Shown in pieces: positions 21,849 through 31,583 of a stretch of DNA of 64,000 bases. Within the stretch, counting starts at the first letter, position 1; each line of letters begins with the position of its first letter. Position numbers and translations under genes: made by a program. The DNA comes from Lindgomyces ingoldianus (lineage: Eukaryota; Ascomycota; Dothideomycetes; Pleosporales; Lindgomycetaceae). Location: positions 767,132 to 831,131 of the forward strand of contig NW_022985193.1 of assembly GCF_010093535.1 (NCBI RefSeq), written 5' to 3'. The notes under the pieces are model-generated. The model was not told the DNA's origin and ran no database searches. It worked only from the letters and a program-made list of their open reading frames with translations.

Positions 21849-21925
21849 TGTTGCGTTTGCTAAAAGGTCAACCTCCTAGCTAGCACAGCAGAAGGATATA
21901 TATAGACGGATAGCTGTACGCGACA
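21849..21925 (-). repeat. TRIM-2 LTR (77 bp), left
   Basis: The LTR runs TGTTGCGTTTGC to TGTACGCGACA and contains GGATATATATAGACGG, a likely TATA region. It is 77 bp, identical in length to the right LTR and the solo LTR at 4294-4370. Confidence 0.9.
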
Positions 21926-22196
21926 CACCCCCCAGCTTGAACCGTGGAACGAGAGAGGTGAAACATGGTGAAACAACCTTAACACACCCTTCCTCTTTAG
22001 CCTAAGCAACAGAACTTAGAGACAGATCTAAATGCAAGGTAGCCTTTATAATAGGCGCACTGCCTAAATGCTTTTTGCTAAGCGTAGGAATTAAACACGC
22101 AGTGCTCTAGGATAATGCAATCCTATTAGTAGAGCAGGGGTGCAGAAATTTTTAAGCGCTAACTATCTACACTACGCTGCGAACTAGGCTTATAAC

Positions 22197-22273
22197 TGTT
22201 GCGTTTGCTAAAAGGTTAACCTTCCAGCTAGCACAGTAGAAGGATATATATAGACGGATAGCTGTAGGCGACA
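22197..22273 (-). repeat. TRIM-2 LTR (77 bp), right
   Basis: The LTR runs TGTTGCGTTTGC to TGTAGGCGACA. Differences from the left copy are transitions (for example GGTTAACC against GGTCAACC) plus one C/G change near the end. Confidence 0.9.
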
Positions 22274-22278
22274 GTTTA

Positions 22279-23142
22279 TATAAGTTGTAATATAGTATAA
22301 ATTATATAAGTAGTATTAGTAGTACATACACTACTGTAGGCAGTAGTGTGTATAATTAAGGGTGTAGGGCAGGTGTTAGGTAAAGTAGCATGTATTGTTT
22401 ATACAGTAATTAGTGTAGTACTAGCTAAAGTGTAAAAGTAAGTAATGCTAGTATATTTAGTGTTATTAGCAGCATTATGTTTAGTCTACTTTTATATAAA
22501 GCTTTATATAGTAATAAAGGTTATATATAAAGCCTTTTTAGTATAATTACTTTTCTTTATGCTATATTATATAGCTTTTAGGCTTAAGTACTTTTATTAC
22601 TTAGCTATAGTGTAATTCTTTTATTTTTTAGCACTTATATAAGCTTTTTTTTAAACGTGTAGCTAAGTGCTAAGAAGTTTTATAGTGTCTATTTTTAAAA
22701 AAAATTTATATATAAACTTAGAAAAGTAGCGCTTTTTTAAGTTATTATGCATAAATTAGTAATTATATAACTTATATATAATTAAATTTATAAGCTTATT
22801 AAAGCTTTTAACATGTTAATTTTATTATTTTAGTACTTTAAGCTAGGCTTATTTTATAGTGTTGCTTTTAATATCTTTATATCTTTTATAAGTTATTTAT
22901 ATAATAAATTTTTATTTTTATTATTACATAGAGTTATTAGTTACTAGTAAAATTTTATTATAATAGTAGTTATAGTTAATTACTTTTCTAGTAGATTACA
23001 CAGGTACTACTATTATCTAGCTGCTAAGTTATGCAGCTTTAATAGCTTTAGTGTGCGTCTTACACTATCTTCTTCTTACTTTATATAGTAGCAGAGCTTG
23101 CTGTATAATATAAAGAATTAATCTACTATCTTTAAAAATAAG
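22279..23142. other. AT-rich degenerate DNA with a short hairpin
   Basis: No reading frame is recognised. A perfect 9-bp inverted repeat ACACTACTG/CAGTAGTGT with a four-base loop lies at 22328-22349. It is probably more of the old host retroelement. Confidence 0.4.
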
Positions 23143-23313
23143 TAACGTACCTAACAGGTTGGCCGGCCACTTTTGCTAAGCCCCTAGTAAACTCTACCTA
23201 TCTACATAATGCCTTAACAACAACACTAGATTAAATTTTCTAAAGAACGTTAGATACAGCTTGCTCTTTAGGCTTTTAAATAAGACTTAAAACTTTTCTT
23301 ACAACACGCTGCA

Positions 23314-23518
23314 TGTCACGTCAGCATGGATGCAGGACCAAACTAATCTATTAACGAGAACAATCAAGCTGTTAAGCTTGACTGTTGAGGAGGAGAGACT
23401 ATATACATGCTCAGGCCCATACCTGTCGCATCTGGCTTACCCCTTATTGCGCCACATAGCCTAATTGCTAATTACAGATTGCAACCTTACATGTGCAACA
23501 TGCGTTAAGGTTGTTACA
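23314..23518 (-). repeat. TRG-1 LTR (205 bp), left
   Basis: The LTR runs TGTCACGTCAGC to GGTTGTTACA. Its first half is intact and its second half mutated compared with the right LTR. Confidence 0.9.
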
Positions 23519-24879
23519 TTACCCCTTTTTAAAGCTTAATTTAATATTAACAGGTGCTTAATATAGTTAGTAAGAGCTATAAGACACTCTTTAAATTATT
23601 ATTATTACTATTAGTTAAGTAGAGCAACAGCTAATAGAAAGTCTTAATTTCTGCCTTTAGCTTTGCCTTTAATACAGTAGGGCGCTAGGGGCAATTAGCA
23701 ACCTAATAAGAGCCTAATCTGCAGCGTACACACAGGCCTTACCTTTACTATTAATCGCGCTGCGCAGTAAAGATGTATGTAGCTTACTAGGGCTTAGCTA
23801 GCAAGTTATTAAAGTTAAGGGCCTTAAGTGCTCCTAACTTAATACTGCCTACTTTAGCTATAACAGCGCTCACATCTATCCTGTCTGTGTAGGGATTAGC
23901 CGCGACATAGTTGTGCTAGAAGGTGACCTGGCGTTGTGATAGTCGCTGTATCATCTGCAGGAAGGCATTGTATAATGTAGGGATTAAAAGCTGCGTTAAC
24001 AGGGCTTTATGCGTTAATATATTAAGACTGTTGTGTAGTATAGATATTTTAATTAAGTCTAGCTAAGCTTAAGCTTTTACTTTATACATAAAACGCTTAA
24101 ATTTAGTAATATAGCTTAGCAGTAACTTCTTATTAGCCTATTAGATATTATACAGCGCGTCCTTAGCCTCCTACTTCTAATTAGAGTTTTTAAACACATA
24201 AGTAAGCTAGTTAAGAATTATATTATAGTTCTAAACGCCTTAAGTCTTAGCCTTAGCTAGCTAGAGCAGCACTATAGCTTAAACAGTAGTCTCTAGGTTT
24301 CTGTACACGTAGTAAAAATGTGCTACTTAGTTGCCTATAGCTTCTCTATCTACTTAAATCTTTACCTTAATTATAGGAAGCTAAGTTTAAAAGTAGTAAA
24401 GCTTCTTATTAAACTTAGTAGGCTTAGGAAGCTGCTGTTGTAGGCGTAGTAGGTGCTAGCTAGCTTATAGCTTGCTAAGCTTATTACATAGAGTCTACAG
24501 CTTATTCTGCAGTGTAGTAAGAGCGCTCTAGTACTTAGCTTGTAGGGCCTTAAAAAAATTAGAGGTTATTATTACCTCTATTAATTAAAATAGTAGGTGT
24601 AGGAAAGAAAATAGATACCTAACTAGTAAGTAACTGCAGGCAGTGCAGTTAGTTATTTGTTAATAAAGGTATTATTATACTCTAAGTAGCCTTACCCTTT
24701 AAGACTAGCTAAGAATTATTACCTTACTCTTATCCTTATAAGAAGATCCTTAGTTATAAAGCAGTAGGGTAGCCTTGTGCATTCCTAGTTGTATAGTTAA
24801 TTAATCCTTTTTGTTTAAAGATATTGTACAGGCTGTTGCTAGCAAAGAGGGCACCCTCTCTAGGTTAGCTTAATTATAA
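23519..24879 (-). pseudogene. TRG-1 gag, degenerate
   Basis: A single minus-strand frame from about 24440 down to 24060 runs for over 120 codons with stops only at likely Trp/Gln sites. It reads LPKPTKFNKKLYYF, then LPIIKVKI, VAHFYYVYRNLETTV, NYNIILN, LTYVFKNSN, EAKDALYNI and LLLSYITKFKRF. This matches the gag (retrotrans_gag-like) pattern of fungal Gypsy elements, with a coiled-coil-rich segment upstream. Gag would assemble particles and could capture the element RNA while enzymes came from another element. Confidence 0.8.
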
Positions 24880-25084
24880 TGTTATGTTAGCATAGATGCA
24901 GGACTAAACTAATCTATTAATAAGAACAATTAAGCTGTTAAGCTTAACTGTTAAGGAGGAGAGACTATATACATGCTCAGGCCTATACCCGTCGCATCCG
25001 GCTTACCCCTCATTGCGCCACATGGCCTGATCGCCAATTACAGATCGCAACCTTACATGTGCGACGCGCGTTAGGGTCGTCACA
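24880..25084 (-). repeat. TRG-1 LTR (205 bp), right
   Basis: The LTR runs TGTTATGTTAGC to GGGTCGTCACA. Its first half is mutated and its second half intact, opposite to the left LTR. Confidence 0.9.
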
Positions 25085-26120
25085 CTGCAGCTATCTATAA
25101 TGTCTCTTACACAACACTAAGCAATTAACGCGCTAGACAGCCTTTATAAGCAGAATGCTAGCCTAAATTAAAGAATCTAACTAAGCTTAAAAAAAAGGTA
25201 GTTATTAAGTACATACTTAAGCTTATTACACGCAGATTTCCTTCTAAGCTTGCAGCTATAGCTAATATAGCTAATTTCTTGCCTATAAAGTGTAATCTAG
25301 GCTAGGTTAGCTTAAACTAGACTAGTATATAAGTTAAGCACTGCTCTAAGTTTATAATAAAGTTTAATTATAAGTATAATTATAAAAGAGCGCTTTATAA
25401 AGATCTAGAGGTTATCTAGGGCTAGTTTTACCTAGTAGCTAACATAAAAGCTAAGTATAGTATCTAGAATAAAAACAGGTATAACTTTAATAAGTTAAGC
25501 TTTATAATAGGCTAGATATTAACTAGAGTAGTTGTTATAGCTTTAAAAAGACAAGAACAGCTAAAGGCAATATAGTAAAGTAATAAAAAGTAAACAACAG
25601 TTATCTAAAGCATTAACATAATAGGGTAGGCTATAAGATTATAAAGCTTTAAGTAGTAAATAAAGCTGCTACACAACATAGATTACATAAAAGAAAGCAG
25701 ATTTAGGCAGAAAAGACCTTAATAGTTAAGAATAAGGCTTGTTTAACTGCTCTAAAGGAGTTTAGAGCGCATAGTAATAGAAAGAAGCTAAAGACGCAGG
25801 TGCGCGCTAAAAGAGGTAAGCTAAGTTAAAAGCAATATAAGCAGTGTAATTAAACTAGGCATAACTTACATATATGTAAGCAAGTAGCAGAAGTAGACTC
25901 TAAATAATATCTTATGTTATATTACTTTATACAGGGCTAAAGTGGGCTGTTTTGCAAGAGAATAGGGTAGTTTTAGTGGGGGCTTAGCAAAAGTAGCCGG
26001 CCAACCTGTGTGGCCAGCCAACCTGTTAGGTACGTTAATAAAATAAAGTACCTTATAAAGTATAAGTACTTTATTATTACTTTTACTAATTTATAGTTAA
26101 TTAAATTAACTACTAATTAG

Positions 26121-26400
26121 TGTTAAATAGGCCTTTTTAGCTAGCTACTTATAGTATAAGCACTTAAGTAGTAAAAGTAAAAGTAGTGTATAGTATGCAT
26201 AGTGTATAAAGTAGGTAAAGTAAAGGCAACATGTTTCTAGTTCTATTACTCTTGTCTTTTCTTTATATAGAGAAAAAAGGGGATATTTAAATGTTTGTGT
26301 ACAAAGGTTCACGCACAGGCATTATGTAACATAGATACGTGATCCTGCTTGTGCGCGATCGCTTGTATCTAGGCCGCAACGCTGCTGCTGAGTACAGACA
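26121..26400. repeat. LTR-like sequence related to the solo LTR at 16646
   Basis: Read on the minus strand it begins TGTCTGTACTCAGC and ends GGCCTATTTAACA. It shares with 16646-16876 the order of a CACGT site, an ACAAACA-TTTAAATATCCC type promoter stretch, a GCTAGCTA segment and the closing GCCTATT-AACA. It is inverted relative to that copy. The flanking five bases (ATTAG, TTAAT) do not match, so I cannot show that it is a solo LTR. Confidence 0.5.
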
Positions 26401-26619
26401 TTAATAACTATAAAAAAGTTTTTTAAAATTATTAGTTTACTTTTTATAATGCATTATAATAGAAGTAATAGCTAAACGCTACACCTACAAAGTTGCTGTT
26501 TACTATAGTAATCTAGTAATTACTATTTACTAAAAATAGTATAAAAGTGTAACATAAGTCTTAATTAGCTATTTAAAATTTATAGCACTTTTAATTTTAT
26601 TTTTATTATTTTACTTAGA

Positions 26620-26985
26620 CTAATATATTTAGATAAACTAAGTAAACTAAGTAAAATAATTCAACTAAATAAACTAATCTAACTAAATAATTTAAATAAT
26701 CTAAATAAACTAAATAACTTAAGTAAACTAAGTAACTTAAATAAGCTAAATAACATAAATAACTTAAATAAACTAAGTAACGTAAATAAACTAAGTAACT
26801 TAAATAAACTAAATAAAATAGATAACTTAGATAACTTAAATAACTTAAATAAAATAAATTACTTATATAAACTAAATAACCTAAATAAAAAAAATAACTA
26901 AAGTAAAAGAAATAACTAAAATAAAGAAAATAACTAAATTATATAACTAAAATATACTAAATAAATAAAATAAACTAAATCGTTT
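26620..26985. repeat. Degenerate 9-bp tandem repeat (AAATAACTT-like)
   Basis: About forty 9-bp units of the type AAATAACTT, AAATAAACT or AAGTAACTT run in tandem, with decay toward both ends. Frames through it read as Asn/Lys/Ser plus Leu every third residue, but no longer frame supports a protein. It is almost free of C and G other than the single C in most units. Confidence 0.85.
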
Positions 26986-27073
26986 TTATTTACAGTTTTA
27001 CTATATATAACTACTGTTATTACTAGTAGTACTTTTATTTTCTAACTCTTCTAAATCTTCTTTATCTTCTATA

Positions 27074-30000
27074 ACATACTTTACAGGCGAGTTACTTACA
27101 CACCTAAGTTGCTTACTTTTACTAAGACTACACCCTTACTAAGACTACACCCTAACAAACTCTATTATAGCCTATAACAACCTACTCTAGCACTATATTA
27201 TACAGTACAGCCTAGAATATTATTTAGATACTACTTCTGCTTCTTACTTACATGTTTACATGTTATGCCTAGTCTAATTACACTATCTATAGCGCCTTTA
27301 AAATAGCTTACTTACTTTAGCTTACACTTACTTCTTTGCTTTGTTTTATTACTATGCGCTTTAAACTTTTTTAAAGCTATTAAGTATAAGCTTTTATAAA
27401 TTATTAAAGTTTTTTTTACTTTAGTTTACTTTTTTTATATAATGTATATTATATAGTAGCCTTATTAGCTACTTAAAGCTTAGTAATTTTTTATTATACT
27501 AATACTAGCTTATACATAATTATTACTACTTTTTTTAAAACTTTTTTAAACACTTTAACTATAAAAGTTAGTAAACTACTTATATACTTCTAAATTTTTA
27601 TTTTTATAAGCATTAATTATAACTTAAGTTTTAAAGCATTACTTAGGGTTTATAACTACTAAAGCTTATTATGTATAAGTAGTAGTAGTAATAAAGTGTG
27701 TAACTTTATATTAAACCTTATTATAACTTATTATAGGTTAAAAGAAACTAATTAAGCGCTTTAAACCTTTTTTTAAATATTACTAAAAGTAATTATAGCA
27801 TTATAAGCTACTTTAAAGCATAGTAGAAACTTTATTTTTATAATATAAGTAATTTAGTTATATATAAAGTTTTTAGCTTAGTGTCTATAACGTACCTAAC
27901 AGGTTGGCCGGCCACACAAGTTAGCCGGCCACTTTTGCTAAGCCTCTACTAAAACTACCCTATTCTAGCGCAAAATAGCCTACTTTAGCCCTATATAAAG
28001 TAATACAACATAAGATATTATTTAGAGTTTACTTCTGCTACTTTTTTACATGTATATAAGTTATGCCTAGTCTAATTGCACTACCTATATTACTTTTAAC
28101 TTAGCTTACTTTCTTTAGCGCGCACTTGCGTCTTTAGCTTCTTTCTATTACTACGCGCTTTAAACTCCTTTAAAGTAGTTAAATAAGCTCTATCTTTAAT
28201 TATTAAGGTTTTGTTTACTTAAATTTACTTTTTTTATGTAATCTATGTTATGTAGCAGCCTTATTTACTGCTTAAAGCTTTATAATCTTCTTTTACACTA
28301 ACACTAGCTTATGTGTAATAATTGCTGCCCTCTTTAAAACTTTCTTAAAAGCCTTTACTATAGACATTAGTAAGCTATTTATATACTTTTAAATTTTTAC
28401 TTTTATAAGCATTAATTATAACTTAAATTTAAAAGTATTACTTAGGGTTTACAACTGCTAGAGCTTATTGTTAATAAGTAGTAGTAGTAATAAAGTATAT
28501 AACTAAATATTAAAGGCTATTTTATATTAAAGGCTATTTTATATTAAAGGCTATTTTAACTTATTCTAGGTTAAATAGAACTAAACTAGCGCTTTAAAAC
28601 TTTTTTTAAATATTACTAAAAGTAATTCCTGCATTATAGGTGTGTATAAAGCATAGTAAAAACTTAAGTTTTATAATATAAGTAATCTAGTTATATATAA
28701 AATCTTTAGCTTAGCACCTATACACTTTTTTTTAAAGAGGCAAAATAACTTATATTAAAAGGCTATAACAGGTGTAATAAGTGTAAAAGTATATAGATAG
28801 TAATAATCTTATTTTTTTTATAGTACTACTAGAAATTAAGTAAGTTGTAGCTTTTATAGCTGTTAATAATAAAAAGCTAATAAGCGCTTATAACCTTTTT
28901 TTATATACTTATTAAAGTGCTTTAACTACTGCAGCTTAAGCTTATTTATTATCTAGCTATTTTTAGAGACTATAATAACCTAGTTCTAAGGCAAATTCTT
29001 TTTTTTATACTAAGTAAAAAGGTAATAGCAGCTTTTAAAGATAATAAAAAGTAAAATAGCCTACTTTATTATATTAATGCCTTAGATAACTGTTGTCTAC
29101 TTTTTATTACTTTACTATATTATTTAAAGCTATAATAACTACTCTAGTTAATATCTAGCTTATTATAAAGCTTAACTTGTTAAAGCTATACATGTCTTTA
29201 TTTTAAATACTATACTTAACTTTTATGTTAGCTACTAGGTAAAACTAGCCTTAAATAACTTTTAGATCTTTATAAAGCACTCTTTTATAATTATACTTAT
29301 AATTAAACTTTATTATAAACTTAAAGCAGTGCTTAACCTACATACTAGGCTAGTTTAAGCTAACCTAGCCTAAATTACACTCTGCGCGTAAAGAATTAGC
29401 TATATTAGCTATAGCTATAAGCCTAGAAAGAAATCTATATATAATAAGCTTAAGTATATACTTAATAACTACTTTCTTTTTAAGCTTAGTTAAATTTCTT
29501 AATTTAAGCTAGTATTTTACTTATAAAGGCTGTCTAGCGTGTTAATTACTTAGTGTTATATAAAAGACATTATAAATAGCTACAGCATGTTATAAAAAGA
29601 GTTTTAAGTTTTATTTAAAAGCTTAAAAAGTAAGCTATATCTAACATTTTTTAGAAGATTTAATCTAGTGTTGTTATTAAAGCATTATGTAGATAGGTAG
29701 AGTGTAGTAGAGGCTTGGCAAAAGTAGCTCGCTAACCTGTGTGGCTGGCTAACCTGTTAGGTACGTTATACTTTTTTTAAAAAAGTAAAATAACCTACAT
29801 TATATAGCTATAAAAAGTATAATAAGTAAAAAGGTATATAAATAGTAATAATCTTATTATTTTTATATGTATATTAAAGTGCTTTAACTAGTCTAGACTA
29901 AGCTAATTAGTAGTCTAGCTATGCTTAGAGACTATAATAACTTAATTTTAAAGTAAAATTTTTTTTATACTAGTTTAAAAAGTAATTGCTACTTTAAAAA

Positions 30001-30749
30001 ATAATAAAAAATAAAATAGCCTACTTTTTAGCATTAATGCCCTAGATAGCTGTTATCTACTTCTAGTTACTTAGCTAGACTACTTTTAGCTATTTTTTAT
30101 CTCTTTAAACTTATAACAACTGCTCTAGTAGATATTTAGCTTATTATAAACTTTATTTTATTAAAGTTGTATATGTTATTATTTTAGATACTATACTTAG
30201 CTTTAATATTCTTTATAAAGTTAAACTAGCTTTAAATTGCTATAAAAATTTTATAAAATGCTTTTTTATAGTTATACTTACACTTAAACTTTACTTTAAG
30301 CTTTAGGTAGCACTTAATAAATGTATTAAGCTAGTTTATGCTAATATAGCCTATATTATGCTTAGTATATAAAGAATTAGCTATATTAGCTATAGCTACT
30401 AGCTAGAGGGGAAATCCTAACGCATTTAGCTTAAGTATATGCTAAATAATTACTTACTTTTTATTATTATCTAGCTTTTATAAGTTAGCTATATAATTAG
30501 CTTAAAAATGTTATTTAGTGTATTAGTTACTTATTATTTTTTAAAAAAAACTCTATAAATAGCAGCAGCATGTTGCTTAAAAAGTGTTATATTTTATTTA
30601 AAAGCTTAAAGTATAAGCTGCATTTAAAATTCTTTTAACATGTCTAAGTAGTGTTATTAGAAATGCATTAGTGTAAAAAGAGTAGTTTAGTAGAGTCTTA
30701 GCAATAGTAAGTAACTTAAGTTTGTAAACAACTTGCCTGTAGTGTACGT
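27074..30749 (-). mobile_element. Fot-B copy 2 with nested Fot-A copy 2
   Basis: The left end is ACATACTTTACAGGCGAGTT and the right end TTGCCTGTAGTGTACGT, with TA duplications at 27072-27073 and 30750-30751. Excluding Fot-A copy 2 the length is about 1.8 kb. The transposase remnant is on the minus strand, seen around 30030-30090 as the complement of the GIN-A-GWAI segment. All frames are closed. It forms the left border of the gene island. Confidence 0.87.
27890..29766 (-). mobile_element. Fot-A copy 2, near full length (1877 bp)
   Basis: Termini are ACGTACCTAACAGGTTGGCC and GGCTAACCTGTTAGGTACGT with a TA duplication (27888-27889, 29767-29768). The transposase remnant runs on the minus strand and includes the middle section missing from copies 1, 4 and 5. 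The length fits a Fot1/pogo element with a DDE transposase of roughly 550 residues. Stops abound. Confidence 0.88.
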
Positions 30750-30751
30750 TA

Positions 30752-31583
30752 GTTATTCTTATCTTTAAGGCACTGCCTTAGGTATAGCAACATATCTAAT
30801 ATCCTTTCTAATATAAAGCGTGCAGAAGATCTCTTTTTATTAATAAGAGAACTAAAGCTATCTTGTTATCTTATTACACCTCTACCTTATCCTACCTCTT
30901 TGTCATCCTCCTCTCTTACCAGACTTCTGACTGGATTGTACAATGGACTGTACACCCTTTGTGCCCTGTTATACGTTAGAGAAGTATCTCTATACTCTCC
31001 TTCTCCCTCTACACTCTCTCTTCCCCAAGACCCTCTGTCACCGCTAGCAGGTCACCAGCAACGGACAGACTAAGGTGAGATATCTGTAATAGTTTGCTTG
31101 TGTAGACTGCTCGCTTGTGGAATACGTTAATTAATATAGAATTAGATAAATTAATTTATTCTTACGCTAATCCCAGCAGTAGAAGTAGTAGAAGATAGTA
31201 GATTGCGCTAAAGTCTAGAGGAGGCAAAATTTCCTATACAAATCGGGCTCCTAAGCTACTAAACATTACTGGGGCGACTAGACCCTCCTGTAGAGGACCT
31301 CTCACAGCATTTGACTTTGGCACGGACAGAGACTCCGGCCAAGATAGGTGGGTTAATTATCACTAGACTATAGGCAAGCGATTAGCTAACTCAGCATCTC
31401 TTTGCATCACGTCACAAGCAATTAGTAGAAAGTTGAGCGTTGCCCCCATCCTATTGACTACGTCGATGCTGGACTACCCTCTACTGCACCCAGCGCAGCG
31501 GCGATCATTACAAATCACCAACTCCTTCAATTCAGCGTAATTCTATCATCCTATTGATTAAGGTCTCGATTATAGCTTTAGGT
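30752..31583. other. Left part of gene island; possible old LTR remnant
   Basis: GC content rises across this stretch. 30900-31060 is CT-rich with GGACTGTACACCC and several CTCTCC runs. The layout, and the phrase GGAC-GTACACCC followed by a CT-rich tract, resembles the Gyp-C LTR at 38850-38930, so it may be a relic LTR, but I find no boundaries or duplication. No reading frame is convincing. 31330-31583 is likely the 3' flank of the transporter gene. Confidence 0.4.

Larger units (their letters stand above)
21849..22273 (-). mobile_element. TRIM-2, miniature LTR element with 77-bp LTRs (425 bp)
   Basis: Two 77-bp LTRs (21849-21925 and 22197-22273, TGTTGCG to GCGACA) flank a 271-bp interior without a coding frame. 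A perfect TSD GTTTA lies at 21844-21848 and 22274-22278. The interior next to the left LTR reads AAGCTGGGGGGTG on the minus strand, nearly the polypurine tract of Cop-A, so the element is probably minus-oriented and may have used Copia proteins. The LTRs are among the shortest expected for any LTR element. Confidence 0.88.
23314..25084 (-). mobile_element. TRG-1, LTR element carrying only gag (1771 bp)
   Basis: Two 205-bp LTRs (23314-23518, 24880-25084) enclose 1361 bp, with a perfect TSD CTGCA (23309-23313, 25085-25089). A purine tract AAAAAGGGGTA on the minus strand adjoins the left LTR. The only coding trace is a gag-like frame on the minus strand; there is no room or trace of reverse transcriptase or integrase. 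It matches the published idea of TR-GAG elements (terminal repeats plus gag). Confidence 0.87.
23145..26035 (+). mobile_element. Fot-A copy 1, internally deleted, with nested TRG-1
   Basis: Termini are ACGTACCTAACAGG and CCTGTTAGGTACGT with TA duplications (23143-23144, 26036-26037). Taking out TRG-1 and its duplication leaves 1115 bp, 17 bp less than copies 4 and 5 because the left terminus has one instead of two 17-bp GGTTGGCCGGCC units. The plus-strand remnant around 25490-25640 is the N-terminal part of a Fot1-type DDE domain. The middle and C-terminal part are deleted at the same place as in copies 4 and 5. Confidence 0.88.
26038..27071. other. AT-rich intertransposon DNA
   Basis: No gene is visible. 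It holds an LTR-like patch (26121-26400) and a 9-bp tandem array (26620-26985), described separately; the rest is featureless AT-rich sequence. Confidence 0.5.
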
